This document shows positions 36,131-49,162 of a DNA stretch of 64,000 nucleotides, one piece after another. The notes under the pieces are model-generated. The model worked only from the letters and a program-made list of their open reading frames with translations, ran no database searches and was not told the DNA's origin. Within the stretch, counting starts at the first letter, position 1; the number at the start of each line of letters is the position of its first letter. The stretch lies in NCBI RefSeq assembly GCF_964656455.1, contig NC_135717.1, forward strand, positions 4,154,001-4,218,000, written 5' to 3'. The DNA comes from Halichoerus grypus. Its lineage: Eukaryota; Chordata; Mammalia; Carnivora; Phocidae. The position numbers and the translations under genes were made by a program.

Positions 36131-36654
36131 GCCTTTTTTAAATGGGTGGGGGAAAACTTGTGATGCTTACATGGTTTTTTCCGTATTTAAAGCATCCAAG
36201 GACTAAAAAAACACGCTGGCCATGGAACTGGAGCAAAGTAGCAGCCACTAAATGAGGGGCCAAATGTCCAGTTTTCCTGCAGCCAGCACTGCAGAACCCC
36301 CTACCACAGCATCCCCTCGACCACCCCTCTCTACCAGCAGGGGGGTGTGCTCCAGGGACAGCCGGCGGCCTGCACACATATTCCCAGGATCCATTGCCAA
36401 CCTTGAACTGGCTGCCTCTGCCGTTGCTCTCAACTGTTGCCACCACTCCCCTCCGGCCCCCCAGTCAGCCCTCAGAAGACTGGTGTTTCTCCAGGCCAAT
36501 CCACTCCCACCGAGGCCTTCTGGAGAAGGCTAAAAGAATGCTAGCAAAGGTCCACAGCACTGCACAAATGGGTTTTGGGACTGGAGGTTTTGTTAACCAA
36601 GGACCACAAGAGCACTGTGCATCCCCAGGTCTTGGGTCACTAGGTCACCAGAAA

Positions 36655-37185
36655 CGACCAGATGTTCCAGCTGCCACCCCCCCCATTTAATCTCTCCCCA
36701 CCCCCATGCCCTCTTTTGTGGCTCTACAAGATCCACCCTCCCACCAGCACTTTGATCACACCATCCCTACATCGGGCTTGCAACAGCTCCCTGGGGTGTC
36801 CTTTCCGAACCGAAGTCCATCCATCCTCCTAGTCCACTTTCCTCCCATTCCGTCACACAGGTCTACCGCTGACCCCTGAACAGCTCTCTCTGCGTCACTT
36901 CCTGGCCAGGAATAGCGGTCTACCTGCACCCATCAGGTGCCGTTAGGACTCTGTCAGGTCAAGATCCAGCTCTTTCATCAAGTGTTTCCGGACTGCGCCC
37001 AATCAAAGGGACTGTCCCCTCCCTCTGGCTCCCTCCAGCAGTTCCCATCACCATCTCACTATTTAGCTGTCTGCACAAGGAGTTGGCCTCCCTTGATCCG
37101 GATCTCAGGGTAGGGCTGTCGCTGCCTATTTTGTATCTTCAGGCATAGCAATACTCAATAAAAATCTGCTGAACGAATGACCAAG
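36655..37185 (+). repeat. L2 LINE 3' end
   Basis: 'ctgcgtcacttcctggccag', 'caagtgtttccggactgcgc', 'ccatctcactatttagctgt', 'ctgcctattttgtatcttca' and terminal 'aataaaaatctgctgaacga' follow the L2 3' end in order. Confidence 0.7.
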
Positions 37186-38344
37186 TTCCAATCAAGGCCA
37201 ACCAGCCTGTGTTGGCACAAGCCTATGCTGAGGGAGCAGCTAAGACAGCAAGGCACAAGTTTAAGAAGGAGTGAGTCTAAAGGAGGAACGCAGGGGAGAA
37301 GGAAGCACTGCACAGCAGACAGGGCCTTGGTGACAGGGCTCAGGGGCACGGGGTCTACCTGGAGAGAAGACCCATGCTGGGAGAGCTAAGGGGAGGTTAG
37401 AGCGGGCATGGGCCTTGGGAGAGAAGAGGAGGTGGCTTTTATGGGAGGTGAGAGGGCCTGGGCGCTAAGAGGATTGTGGCAACTGGAGATATTTGGAGCA
37501 GCAAAATCTCACTGAAGAGGGTCAGGATGGGGAAAGGACAAATTACAGTCAAAACAAGAGAAGAAAAAACTGTGGTCTACATCACTCTCTTTGGGCTAGA
37601 ACCTCAATCAGCTTCTCAGGTATAGGGAACTTTTGAAACTTAAAACCCTTTCTCATACAAATTTCTGATGGAAAATAAAACTGAAGTGCTTTTATGAGGC
37701 CACAGGGATTTGATCTGAGAAACTCTTAGCCTATTTCTCTTTGGAAAGCAAATAACAACACCAGTTTGAAAACCTTCAGTATTGGAAACCAGGGACTTTG
37801 GACTGGAAGGACACTTGAAAGGTCATCTGGTCTCTTCTCTGGCCTTCAAGCTGCACCATATGCTGGAAGTCACTCCAGAGAAAAGGAGCCTATCCGGAGC
37901 TGTCCAAAAGCCTCCAGCAGGGCCTCGGTGCAGGCCCTCGTCACCGGGCCCCAGGTTCCCAGAACCTGTTTCACTGGTTACATTATGGTCTAGGGATCCA
38001 TCTTGGATTCCTTCTGGGTAGCTGAAGTCTTTTTACTCAGGGAAGCTGGAAACACCAAGTCAAAACCACTCCTACAGAAGAATCTTGTACAAGTCGAGAA
38101 CCGCCCCCCACCCACAAAACCTTCCCTCCTCCAAGATGACCAGCCCTTGTATCCTCCCACGAAGAGCTGCTGACATTTTCCTATTATGTAACAAATTTCC
38201 CTCATCTCTTAAAAAAGTGACCATGCCACAGAATTGGACATCTGAGTATGGGTCATTGCAGGTCCCAAAAGTGAGATGCCCTCAAAGCAACAAAGTAGGA
38301 AAGAACACAGGTAATAGAAAAGTCAAGTGAAACTAGGTTTTTTC
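37186..38344. other. Intronic sequence with a possible L3/CR1 scrap
   Basis: 'ggactggaaggacacttgaa' with 'ggtcatctggtctc' at about 37,798-37,835 recalls the L3/CR1 3' end ('ggaagggaccttagaggtca'). Too short for a firm call. Otherwise nothing. Confidence 0.35.
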
Positions 38345-38650
38345 AATATGGTGTTTTAAAAATTAACTTTTTAAATATACAAAAAAGTAGGCAATAAACA
38401 TGATTGATGGGTCCCCACCTACCCATCCCTCAGGTTTAATAATTATCAACTCAGGGCTAATTACCTTTTTGTACCCCATCTACTCTCCCATCCTCTCTTG
38501 CCCAGTGTATTTTTAAAGCAAATCCCAGATGATGTATCATTTCATTTGTAAGCATTTCAGTTTGTATCTCTAAAAGATAAGGACTCTTAAAACCAGCCAA
38601 CCATACCCAAATCACACCTAAAACCACATAATACCAAGCAAGGCAGCCCT
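38345..38650 (-). repeat. L1M 3' fragment
   Basis: 'taataattatcaactcaggg', 'gtgtatttttaaagcaaatc', 'ccagatgatgtatcatttca', 'catttcagtttgtatctcta' and 'aaaagataaggactcttaaa' match old L1M 3' UTR text I recognise. Strand is assigned with low certainty. Confidence 0.55.
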
Positions 38651-40779
38651 GGATTTGACTCCTGATGTCCCCTGTTAGCTGTGACTGAGCAGACAAGGAG
38701 CAGAAAGTCCCTAAAGAGGCTACTGGTAAGAGGTCCACTGGCAGGCCCCTCAACATCTGCCTGTTTAAGGTGCCAAACCCCCACCTCACAGGACCCTAAC
38801 TGCCTCTGCTCTTTCTGATAGAACGGCACAAGAACCGTGGCTGTGCTTCTTACCCTGATCTCGGCAGACTGGACTTTGTCAGTGCTGATCCTAGTCACCA
38901 AGGTCATTCTGAGCCCATTTTCTCAAGGAGCACTGGTATGTGGTGCAGATATAGAGCACACAGATGCCATTAGGTTTCAAGAGATGGCAGGGCTGGCTCC
39001 TGAGCCTGTTACCATGGAGACAAAGGGCAATGGCTTCTGGGTCTGGGCAGTTAATCCCACTTAGGACTGTAAACTGGCCCACAGATACAGACATGCATTT
39101 CTAATCGTGGTCTGGGAGAGGGCCATGCAGCCTCTGGGGACTAGAGAAGTCCTCATTCTCTGTATGTTTGTCTCAAAGTCAGGGAGGACACTGAGCGGTA
39201 AAACGGCATTTACATTGCTCAGGCACTACACAGCAATGGGAAAATGACCTTGAATCCAACAGTACAAACGAGAAATTCCACCCTGTGATGGCTCCACTCT
39301 GTGCTTTAAGCATTCCTTTTTGCTCCCGTTTCCCTTGCCCACATTCCTCCTCCCTGACACAGACACCCACAGGGAGATGGGGTGTTTTCATGCCTGTGTT
39401 ATTACCATAGCAACAATTTCTCTTCTACCTGCAAGGGTGGAAGCCCTGCAGTGCTCTGTGCTGAGAACGCAAAGAGGGGACACGAAGGTTCTGCGCTCCA
39501 ACACACACATGTATACCACACACGCACACACACATGCCCGTGTGATGCATGCACACACTCCTCCAAGGACACTACAATGAGAACCAGTAAAACGAATTAA
39601 ATTAAAATGCTGACACCTGGTCACACAATTAATTAGTGAATAGACAAGAAGGCGGCAAATGACTATAAAGGTATTTTGTAGACGTCAATTCTTGAGAGAT
39701 TTTTAACGTGAGATTTCTAAAGACTTTGAATCAAAATGTATCTCTCCTTTGATGAGGCCACAGGCACACACAAAAAAATTAAGTTATTTTAACAAAACAT
39801 ATGAAGGCACTAAACAAATAATATGTGGTTTCCAGAAAGATAGGCACTCAAAGCTTATGATCCCCGTATGGTCTGTGAACAGGGCTAGGCTGTGGTGAGT
39901 CTGATAAGCAATGGCTCATGGTGGCCACAAAAACCATGAGAAAGGGTCAGAGTTTCAATTTTAATAATGTGCCCATCCAAGTCTGTTAAAAATTCACAGT
40001 CTCTATACATACTGTAGACAATGTATCTTAGTAGAAACCCAAACAAAAGAGAGACAAGAAGGTATGTCCTTTCACTACAAGGACAGTGAAAGGTGAGTAG
40101 TCCCGGCCTCCAGGCCTGCCCTGCTGCACTGGGGCTGGGTGCAGTGGTCAAGACTCAAAGATCGGCACCTTCCTAAGAAGACAAAAAACATAACCCATGA
40201 GTCATGGAGACAAAGCACGGCCATTTTCATTTTGCCCCTAATTCTGAGTCCTCTAGTAAAACAATAATTTTTCTAGGTCCTTCCTACCCTCATCTCTTTA
40301 AATATTCCCTGAGATGCCAAACCTTTCAGAAAGGGATAAAAAAAAAAAAAACCAATGAGACATCCAAAAGGAGGGACACAGCAGTGCTGTGGACCAAGCG
40401 ACTGAGACTCGCAGGGCACAGGTAGCCTTCATTAGGACACAGCTCTCCCCAGGGTAGCTGGGTCCTTCTCTGAACTTGAACAATGTGGGCTAAAGTGACA
40501 GCAGTCATTTCTTACAGAATATATCAGCACAAAATTTAGCTTAAAAAAATCTATCCCCTTTCCACTGTGGCATGCTAGTAAGAAGAGTTTTCTGAGTTCA
40601 TGATTTGAAAAGCTAAGGTCTGGGAGGAGTCATCTTTAGGTCCCTGATGGGACTTTACATCTGCCCACCTTAGGGGAATTCCACACTCCTGTGGGAGACT
40701 TTAGACATCTGGGAGAAGTTCCTCCTTTCTAGGAACTCCTCACCTGCACGCACTGTTGGCATCAGTCTGCGCCTTCCCT
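38651..40779. other. Intronic sequence, nothing recognised apart from a CA-rich patch
   Basis: A degenerate CA-rich stretch at 39,500-39,560 ('cacacacgcacacacacatg'). No repeat family or exon otherwise. Confidence 0.45.
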
Positions 40780-41045
40780 GTGCGGCAGCTACTGTTTCCT
40801 GACCTGAGACGTGCCAGGCACGGGCGCTTCCCTACGTCAGGCTGTTTGCGCCTCCGCCCCCGCTTTATGAGACACGACCGACACGTCACTGACGTTTCAC
40901 CAGAGGTCTGCGAGGTAGGTGCCACTGTTCTCATTTTACAGATTTAAAAACTGTGGCTCAGGGAGGGGATGTATTTACCCTCAGTCACAAAGGTAAGAAG
41001 GGGCAGAGCTGGAACGGAAGCCTGAGCCGGGTGAACGTCGACATC
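40780..41045 (-). repeat. MIR SINE, inverted
   Basis: 'gtgccaggcacgggcgcttc', 'gtgccactgttctcatttta', 'cagatttaaaaactgtggct', 'cagggaggggatgtatttac' and 'gcagagctggaacggaagcc' give almost the full reversed MIR. Confidence 0.72.
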
Positions 41046-41470
41046 CCTTGTCTTCACCACGCCGCCAGACTGTGTTCCAAGCTGCAGCACAGGCGCGGCC
41101 ACGGGCACCTCGCTCCCTGTCGCCCGGCGGCGCCCAGCTCAGGGCCGGCTCCAGGGCGGCACGTCGGCAAGGGCTTCTCACGCAGCGGTCTTCAAGGGAA
41201 CCTCCCAAACTCAGAACCTACTAATAAAGCCCAGCACAAGTGGAACACAAAGCAACATTTTAACCATCTAGAGCAGCTTCCCTGGGTGAGAAAGGAAGCA
41301 CCAGAATGTTCTCTGGGGGCAAGGCAGAGTAACACCCACCTTGGCGGGGGGCGGGGTGTCAAGGACATAGGCGAATACCCAAGTCCAGCCGACAGCTCAG
41401 CCTGTCTGGCCCGCCTGGGCTCTGAAGTGCACTCCCCTGTCCGCTGGGGGGGCCGCCCCGCAGCACTGCC
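41030..41470. promoter_or_regulatory. Intronic CpG-dense patch with GC boxes
   Basis: The first 180 bp hold about 18 CpG by hand count, and a GC box 'gggggcgggg' lies near 41,347. CpG is scarce elsewhere in the intron. This could be a small orphan CpG island or alternative promoter, or a methylated relic. A 207-codon plus frame spans it, which is expected in stop-poor GC-rich DNA. Confidence 0.4.
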
Positions 41471-41646
41471 AGGCCTGCAGCCGTTTTCACTACTCAGTGC
41501 CCAGGATCAAGGGACAGAAAAGATGCAATATAGGAATAGAAACTACTCCTGTAGGACTAAGGGGAAACAAAAATAACTGTTTTATTCATATTCGCTTTGT
41601 CGTTTAACCTGTGCCTGTATACGTATGTATACGTGTGTGTATATAT
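41471..41646. other. Intronic sequence with short TA/TG tract
   Basis: 'gtatacgtatgtatacgtgt' and 'gtgtatatata' precede the next CanSINE. Confidence 0.5.
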
Positions 41647-41805
41647 AAAGATTTTTTTTTATTTGAGAGAGAGAGGGATTGAGAGAATGAGTGGGAGGAG
41701 GTGCAGAGGGAGAAGCAGAGCAGGGAGCCTGACGCAGGACATGATCCCAGGGATCATGATCTGAGCCCAAGGCAGACGCTTAACCAAGTGAGCCACCCAG
41801 GCGCC
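41647..41805 (-). repeat. CanSINE inserted in a TA/TG tract
   Basis: 'gtgtatatat' is found on both sides. The element is internally shortened in the CT block. Confidence 0.92.
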
Positions 41806-41817
41806 GTGTATATATGA

Positions 41818-41932
41818 CTTTTAAAGATTTTTTATTTTCGAGCAACTTCTACATCCAACGTGGGGCTTTAACTTAAGACCCCAAGATCAAGAGTTGCAAG
41901 TTCTACTGACTGAGCCTGCCAGGAGGCCCCCC
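41818..41932 (-). repeat. CanSINE, old short form
   Basis: 'agcaacttctacatccaacg', 'tggggctttaacttaagacc' and 'gagcctgccaggaggccccc' are the reversed old-type body. Confidence 0.85.
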
Positions 41933-44915
41933 CATGTATATATTTCACCTTTCCTCCCCTTGGGTAGATATCTAGCTCCCTTTCAAATAAGTGCTGCAAA
42001 CAACAGCAGATACGGTATTTATATGACTTTTACTAGGAAGGCAGGATAGGAAAAGAGGTAAGCAATATTTGCCTTTTCTTGTTTTTATTCTTCTTGGGAA
42101 CATACCCCCCCACACTTCTCCCCCCCCTCCAGGTTCTCTAATCATATGTTAGTGTGTGAAGATAAGTAATGAAGTGTAATTATCAACCAAAATCTTTCAA
42201 GGATCAAGAAGCCTATGATGAACACATTCACTATGCTGTTTGCTATGAGGAATTTTAAAAACTGGAAAATGACTAAAATATTAAGTTAAAAACAGAGTTA
42301 GATCCTGAAACCTCATTGCCACAATGCCAGCTCTACCCCGCGAATGACGGGAGGGCGGCTCACAGCGGTGCTGCTTGGGATCTCCTCTGGGACTGTGTCT
42401 GTGGCAGGGAGGCCTCCCTCTGGGTTCTCACCATTGGGTAAATACTGTCACTCTACTCCACACCTGAGGCCACTTTTTAGGGTGGTTGGGGGGAATGCCA
42501 GGAGCTGAGAGCCCTGAAAGGCACCTACCCAACATGCCTGCATACCACGCAGCCTGAGGTCTTAAGCTATTCCGCCAGAACCCTCCAGAACCCTCTGGCT
42601 CTGAAGGAAGTGACTCACCTTGTGAGCAGGGGCAGGCCAAATCCCCGGGAGGGAATTCCCACCCCACCCCACCTCTTTTGTGGACTTGCATTATGAAGCA
42701 TGGACTTCCACGCCAGAGAACGAGTGTTCGTTCTGGGACTTAAAAAAATCCTTTTGTTACCCAAACATTCAGTTCTTGTCAACATAACTTCCTGAATAAA
42801 GATCCTCCCTGATAGTGGGAACAAGAGGATCAAGCTTCATTCAGATCTAGATAAATGTAAACGCCTATGCTCAGCACAGGAGTCAGCTGACGGGCTGGGC
42901 CTCAAATGATAGTGCTGCTAATAAGTGCCAAGCGTCCACTGTCACAGCTGGAGCCGCCCTGGCACTGACAGCTGGTCCAGGCTCATTTACATTCTCTTCA
43001 CGCGGCCGTCCAGCTACGGCAGGCGGCTGCAGATGCCTGTTTTTTAGCAACAAACTGGTTCACTGCAGATGTGAATTCTGGTTATATTTCACTGCTGTGG
43101 AGTCAGTAACACTGAATGCTACAAAGGATAGGATGGGGCCTGGAAATGGTAGAAAAAGAGGAGTAGGGAAAAGAAATGAGAAACACAGGAAAGAAAGGTG
43201 AGAAAGACACAGGAAAACAAGTACAAGTGACACTGGGAAAAGACGTCCAGCCACACTCACCCCCTTGGTTTCACTAAGGAACACCAAGCCAGGTGTCCTT
43301 CACAGTTCTTCGGACTAAAGTCTCACCACCTGATGGGTCTCCCTCCGTTAGCGCTTACTTCATGAATAGTCTTAAACCTCCACCTTGTAGCTCTGGCTAC
43401 CTTTCTGGAAAGCTCTACATAAAAACCTCTGAATTTATGGAGCAAAGCTATGATCCTAGAAAAGTAGAGAAAGACTCAACAGGGAAATTCTGACCCTCAG
43501 AATAAATATTCCAGAAGCATCGCTTACAAATCTCCTTTTATCTAACACTCTGCAGTCCCACACCAAACACATCCAATTCATTCCTAAAAGCACCATGCTG
43601 AAAACAAACTGATGAATCCTTTATCTGCAAACACACAGGGCACTGAGGGCCTTGACAAAAGCATTCCATCATATCAATGAAACAAAGACTCTCTCCCCAT
43701 TTCATCAAAGATACAGTATCTTATTCTCTTCAGGGATTTTAGAGGAATGATTCCAGGCATTCAAGCCCGCCTTAATATAAATGCCTCATCTCAGAGTGAC
43801 AAGTTCCTGGAAATCTAACTGGAGTTTAGATTACTGGCAAAGACACTGCAATGAGGAAGCAGATGCCCTTAGTCTCACACGGGCCAAAAATTAGTTTGTG
43901 GCTCATTTCTTAAACATTAGCAATCCTCAAGGATTAACGGTTGGGTTTAGCCATCTAGCTGAAAAGAAACGATGTCATAAGGAAAATTCGTTTAAGTGGA
44001 AAAGGTAAAAGCATAGGTTCTAAAAACACTGACATCTCTGATACTAAATTCTGAATGCACACAGTGGTTTGCTTTGGTACTAAGCCTAAAAGAATTCTGT
44101 TTACAAGACACTGTCTTGCTGACTGACATACTTCTGAAATGCTCAAGAGAAAACCGTTCCTCACGGAGTATCAGTGCCACCTAGTGGTGACTCACCATAG
44201 TGCCTAATAAGGAGGGACCAGCTTAGACCTAACTCTAAGTTAGTTCTCCCTTCCCTGTGAAGAACAGGGCGGGAACTTCCGAACCTGCTGTCCCTGCCTC
44301 AGGTTCCCAAGAGACAGTTTTCACTTTATTTTCCACGGTGGGCCAAACTCTGAAGACCTTACCCTAATGGTGGAAAGCATCCAGAATGTGGATGCTCTCA
44401 TCTGCAGGGAGGGTCAAGTTCTGAAGCATACGATCATTGAGAATGCCTTATGATGCATTCTCTTTACTGGAAAACGTTACTAAGGGACACAAAAAGATCT
44501 GAAATAAATGGAAATATATACTTTGAACTTATCAGGACTCACTTTATTGATATTAATTTCCCCAAACTCATCTATGAATTTGATGAGATTCTAAATCAAA
44601 ATGCTGTCAGCATTCTCTAACTCCTGTGACCTACTTCCTAGATGCCCTGCCGCAGGCTTTCTGTGCTCCCAGCTGTGTTCCCTGTCCCCAGGGCTCCCTC
44701 CCTTCAATGCTTCTTACTCCTGACTACAAAATTTTCCTCTAGCCTAGACCTCCCCTCATGTTCCTGACCCTAGTCACTTTCTAAGTAATTACTGAGACCT
44801 ACTATGTGCCAGGCATTAGCAAAACATACACATACTGAACGCCTCCATCCTCAAAGCTCTACCTATTTAAAACAGAATCGATTGACCTCCTCTCCTGGAA
44901 TCTTTTCTATTCTTT
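41933..44915. other. Intronic sequence, nothing recognised
   Basis: Nearly 3 kb free of CanSINEs. No exon of RNF216 and no repeat family is recognised. Patch 42,890-43,050 looks non-repetitive and GC-moderate. Confidence 0.45.
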
Positions 44916-44916
44916 T

Positions 44917-45070
44917 TTTTTTTTTTTTTAAGAGAGGGAGGGGAGAGGGAGAGAATCCTAAGCAGGCTCCAGGCCCAGTGTGGAGCCCAACAAGGCACAG
45001 AATCTCATGACCTCAAGATCACAACATGAGCCAAAATCAACTGTTGGACGCTTAACTAACTGAGCCACCC
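44917..45070 (-). repeat. CanSINE, internally shortened
   Basis: Flanks 'ttttctattcttttt' and 'ttttctattctact' suggest a duplication. The head ends 'gagccacccag' without the usual 'gcgcccc'. Confidence 0.85.
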
Positions 45071-45244
45071 AGTTTTTCTATTCTACTTGCAATTTTATGT
45101 GAATAGTATCATCACCCACTTAGTGGCCCAAACCAGAGAAGTGAGTCATCTGGACTTTTCCCCACCCCTACAGTCAGAATATCTCCTTCTAATCCTATCT
45201 CCCCATTATCTTTCAAATCTGTTCCTTTTTTCCACCACCATCAT

Positions 45245-45374
45245 CCATTTTGGTTCTCATGGTATCAGTCAGGACATGCTAGGTTATGCTGCTGGAACAA
45301 ACTCAAACTTCAGTAGCTCAAAACAGAGACTTATTTCTACATGTCCATCTTGGCAGAAGGAAAAGAGATAATGA
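45245..45374 (+). repeat. Old LTR-like or other interspersed repeat scrap
   Basis: 'caggacatgctaggttatgc', 'tgctggaacaaactc' and 'cagagacttatttctacatg' recall a common mammalian repeat ('aggctatgctgcagtaacaa...ggtttatttct') whose family I cannot name with certainty. Confidence 0.35.
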
Positions 45375-45881
45375 ACCATTCGCTCTCTTTTTGTGTTAAA
45401 AAAATACATTATATAAAATCTACCCCATGAACAAATCTTAAAGTGTACGGTACAATATTGCTAACTATACATGCACTGTTGTACAGCAGGTCTCGAGAAC
45501 TTCTGCATCTTGGGTGACTGAAATTTCATACCCACTGCATGGCAGCTCCCTGTTTCCGCCTCCCCTAACCCCTGGCAACCACCATTCTATTTTCTGTTTC
45601 TGTAAGTGACTACATACCTGCAGTAAGTGGAATCACACAGAATTTGTCTTTTTGTGATAGGCTTATCTCACTAGCATAACTTCTCAAGGTTCACCCATGT
45701 TGTAGCATGACAGGATTTCTTTCTTTTCAAATCCTGACTAATGTTCCGTTGTATAGAAAGACATTTCCTTTAGCCATTCATCCACGGTTAGACATTTAGG
45801 TTGCTTTTATATCTTGGCTATTGTGAACAATAATGTAATGAACAAGAGTACAAATAGCTCTTCAAAATCCTGTTTCCTTTT

Positions 45882-46077
45882 TCTTTTTTAAAGATTTTAT
45901 TTATTTATTTGACAGAGAGAGAGACAGCGAGAGAGGGAACACAAGCAGGGGGAGTGGGAGAGGGAGAAGCAGGCTTCCTGCGGAGCAGGGAGCCCGATGT
46001 GGGGCTCGATCCCAGGACCCCGGGATCATGACCTGAGCCGAAGGCAGCCATTTAATGACTGAGCCATCCAGGCGCCC
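45882..46077 (-). repeat. CanSINE inside the L1
   Basis: Flanks 'aaaatcctgtttcc' and 'aagatcctgttttc'. Close to consensus throughout. Confidence 0.95.
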
Positions 46078-46137
46078 CAAGATCCTGTTTTCAATTGACA
46101 TATATTCAGAAGTAGGATTACTAGATTGTATGGTAGT

Positions 46138-46299
46138 TTTTTTAATTTTTAAAAAAGATTTTATTTATTTACCCCCACACCACCACCTCCACACCCAGTG
46201 TGGAGCCCAGTGTGGGGCTTGAACTCACAACCCTGAGATCAAGACCTGAGCTGAGATCAAGAGTCAGATGCTTAACCAACTAAGCCAGCCAGGAGCCCC
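46138..46299 (-). repeat. CanSINE, old form inside the L1
   Basis: 'acacccagtgtggagcccag', 'gggcttgaactcacaaccct' and 'aagccagccaggagccccc' are the reversed old-type body, with a partial duplication of its middle ('gagatcaagacctgagctga'). Confidence 0.82.
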
Positions 46300-46403
46300 C
46301 AGATTTCATTTTTCAGTGATCTCCACACCTAATGAGGGGTTGGGACTTACAACCCTGAGATCAAGAGTCACACGCTCCACCAATTGAGCCAGCCAGGCGC
46401 CCC
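46300..46403 (-). repeat. CanSINE, old short form inside the L1
   Basis: 'gtgatctccacacctaatga' to 'gagccagccaggcgcccc'. It abuts the preceding copy directly. Confidence 0.82.
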
Positions 46404-46411
46404 TATTTAAA

Positions 46412-46601
46412 AAAAAATTTTTTTTCAAAGATTTTATTTGACAGAGAGAAAGAGAAAGCAGGGGGAGCAGCAGGCAGAGGGAGAGGGAGAAGCAGGCTTC
46501 CCGCTGAGCACGGAGCCTGATGCGGGGCTTGATCCCAGGACCCTGGGATCATGACCTGAGCCGAAGGCAGACACTTAACCAACTGAGCCACCCAGGCGTC
46601 C
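46412..46601 (-). repeat. CanSINE, full-length inside the L1
   Basis: 'aaagattttatttgacagag' to 'gagccacccaggcgtccc', followed by 'aattttttgagg', which resumes the L1 text. Confidence 0.93.
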
Positions 46602-48908
46602 CAATTTTTTGAGGACATTCCATACTAGTTTCCATAGGGGATGTACGGTTTTACATTCCCATCAACAATGAACAACGGTTTCAATTTCTTCACATCCTTA
46701 TCAACACTTATTTTTTTTCCGTTTTTGTGTTGGTGAGCATCCTAGATGTGAAATGACCTCACCGTGGCTTTGATTTGCATTTCCCTGATGACGAGTGATG
46801 CTGAGCACCTTTTCATGTATCTGTTGGCCAACTGTAGGTTTCCTCTGAAGAAATGTCTATTCGAGTCCTTTGCCCATTTTTTAATTGGCTTATTTCTGAT
46901 TGGCTATTACTGACTTATAGGACTTCCTGTTTATTACTGATATTAACACTTTACCAGAGAAATAATTTACAAATACTTTCTCCCATGCCATAGGCTACTT
47001 TTTCACTGTTGATGGTTTCCTTTTCTGTGCAAAGGATTTTCAGTCTGATGTAGTCCCATTCGTCTATTTTTGTTTTTGTTGTCCATGCTATTAGTGTTAC
47101 AATCATGAAATCAATACAAAGACCAATGTTAGGAAGCTTCCTATGTTTTCTTCTAGGAATTTTAGATTGTTATGTTTCAGTTTTTAATCCATTCTGAGTT
47201 GATCTTTGTGGTGTATGAATCACATCCAATTTCGTTCTTCTGCAGGCAGTCATGTTTGTCTGGCACCATTTGTCAAGCAGAACGACCTTTCCCCAAGGTG
47301 TAATCTTGGTGCCCCTGACTGCAGAGGTGTGGGCTTCCTTCTGGGCTCTCTGTTTGGTTCCACTGGTCTGTAGGTCTGTCTTTATGCCAGTACCATACTG
47401 TTTTGATTACTGTAACTCTGTAATATGCTTTGAAGCCAGGAAATATAAGGCCTCCAGCTCTGTTCTTCTTTCTCAAGATTGTTTTGGCTATTTGGGATTC
47501 TTCACAGTTCTATATGAATTTTAGGATTTTTTTTTGTTTCTTCAAAAAAAGCAATTGGTATTTTCATAGGAATTGTGACTAAATCTACAAGTGGCATTGT
47601 ATAGGTATGACATTTTAACAATATTAACTCTCTTCTATACTGTGTTGGTTCGTTTTAATTGGGGCCTATTTGGCTTCTTGAATCTGGATACCCATTCTCC
47701 TTTCCCAGATTTTAGATGTTTATTGCCATTATTTTTTCAAATAAGCTTTCTGTCTCTTTCTCTCTTCTCCTCCTGAAACTCTTACAGCACATACTCTGGT
47801 TCACTTGATGGTGTCCCTCCCATTGGTGCCTCAAGCTTTCCTTATTCTTCATTCTTTTTTTTCCTTTCTGTTCTTCTGACTAGATAATTTCAAATGACCT
47901 GTCTTTGAGTTCACTGGTTCTTTCTTCTGATTGGTCAAACCTGATGATGAATCCCTCTAGTGAAATTTTCCATCAGTTATTGTATTCTTCAGCTCCAATT
48001 TTGTTTGACTCTTCTCAATTATTTTCTCTGTTGATATTCTCATTTTGTTCACATATCATTTTCCCGAGCTTGTTGAACATCTTTATGATGATTATTTTGA
48101 ATTGTCAGGTAATTCACATACATATCTCCTTTTCTTTAGTGTCCTTTCTGGAGATCTACTTTGTTCCTTTGGTTGGACTGTATTCCTTCCTATACCTTGT
48201 TGCTTTGTGGCAGGATCCACATATTTGAAGAAACAGTCACCTCTCCCGGTTTTTACACACTGGCTTTGTACAGGGAAAGACCTTCACCAGCCAGCCTAGC
48301 TATAGATTCTGGGAGCCTTTACTTAGGAGGCGTCTTCTCTGGACTTAACATGTGTAAATTCTCAATTACAGAGGTCTCGCTAAATTTCTTTTTTTAGGAG
48401 CTTATAATCTCTTTCTCCCTCTGGTGTCTGTCTATAGTACTGCAGGTTCTCTGGAGCAGTCCAACTCCTTTTTGTTCTCAGCGGTCCCCAGGCATCCAGA
48501 CTACAGTGTGGGTCTCATCAGTGCTGAGGTGGGCAAGAAACCAGTCCCTTCAAAACCTCCTCCCCCAAGAAGCTGGAGCACTGGGTGCAGGCTCCACTCT
48601 TCCTCTCTCCAAGGGAGAAGCTGCCTGAACTGTGGGTTCTTTGGGGCAGCAGCAAGCCTCCCAGCTCTAGTGTTCTCAGAGGCATCCAGGCATCCATAGT
48701 ACGCAAGATCCTGTCAGTGCACTGAGTCAGGTGAGACAATAACCAGCCCTTTAGGCAGTACTCCCAAAGGCCAGAACACTGGACACATGTTCCAACTCTT
48801 TCCCTCCCCAGGGAGAAGCTGGGAGTTGGGGGTTTTCTCCAGTTCTTTGCACACCAAACTGAGGGGAACGGCAATGGTAGCGTATGTTAGCTTAAAATGT
48901 TGCCTTTG

Positions 48909-49026
48909 GGGGCACCTGGCACCTCAGTTGGTAGAACATGTGACTCTTGGATCTCTGGGTCATGAATTCAAGCCCCATGTTGGGCATAGAGCTTCCTTAA
49001 AATAAACAAAAATAAGTAAATATATA
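48909..49026 (+). repeat. CanSINE, old short form in the L1 5' UTR
   Basis: Flanks 'aaaatgttgcctttg' and 'aaaacgttgcctttg' form a near-perfect duplication. It has the old-type body and an 'aaataaacaaaaataagtaa' tail. Confidence 0.92.
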
Positions 49027-49162
49027 AAACGTTGCCTTTGTTCTCAGCAATCTCCAACCTGGTGCTGCTTAGAGTCAGGAAAGACAAAAGCCAGCCCCTT
49101 GGGTAGCTGCCCAAGAAGACTGAATGCTGGATTATGTTCGAGTCTTCCCTTTCCCTCCCCCC

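Noticed and set aside
40953..41576. 207-codon open frame on plus, the longest in the window
   Set aside because: It begins in an inverted MIR and runs through the CpG-dense patch, where stop codons are rare. No domain, splice context or familiar motif is visible.
47273..47476. Minus open frame with real protein similarity
   Set aside because: It is the C-terminal region of L1 ORF2, so not a host gene.
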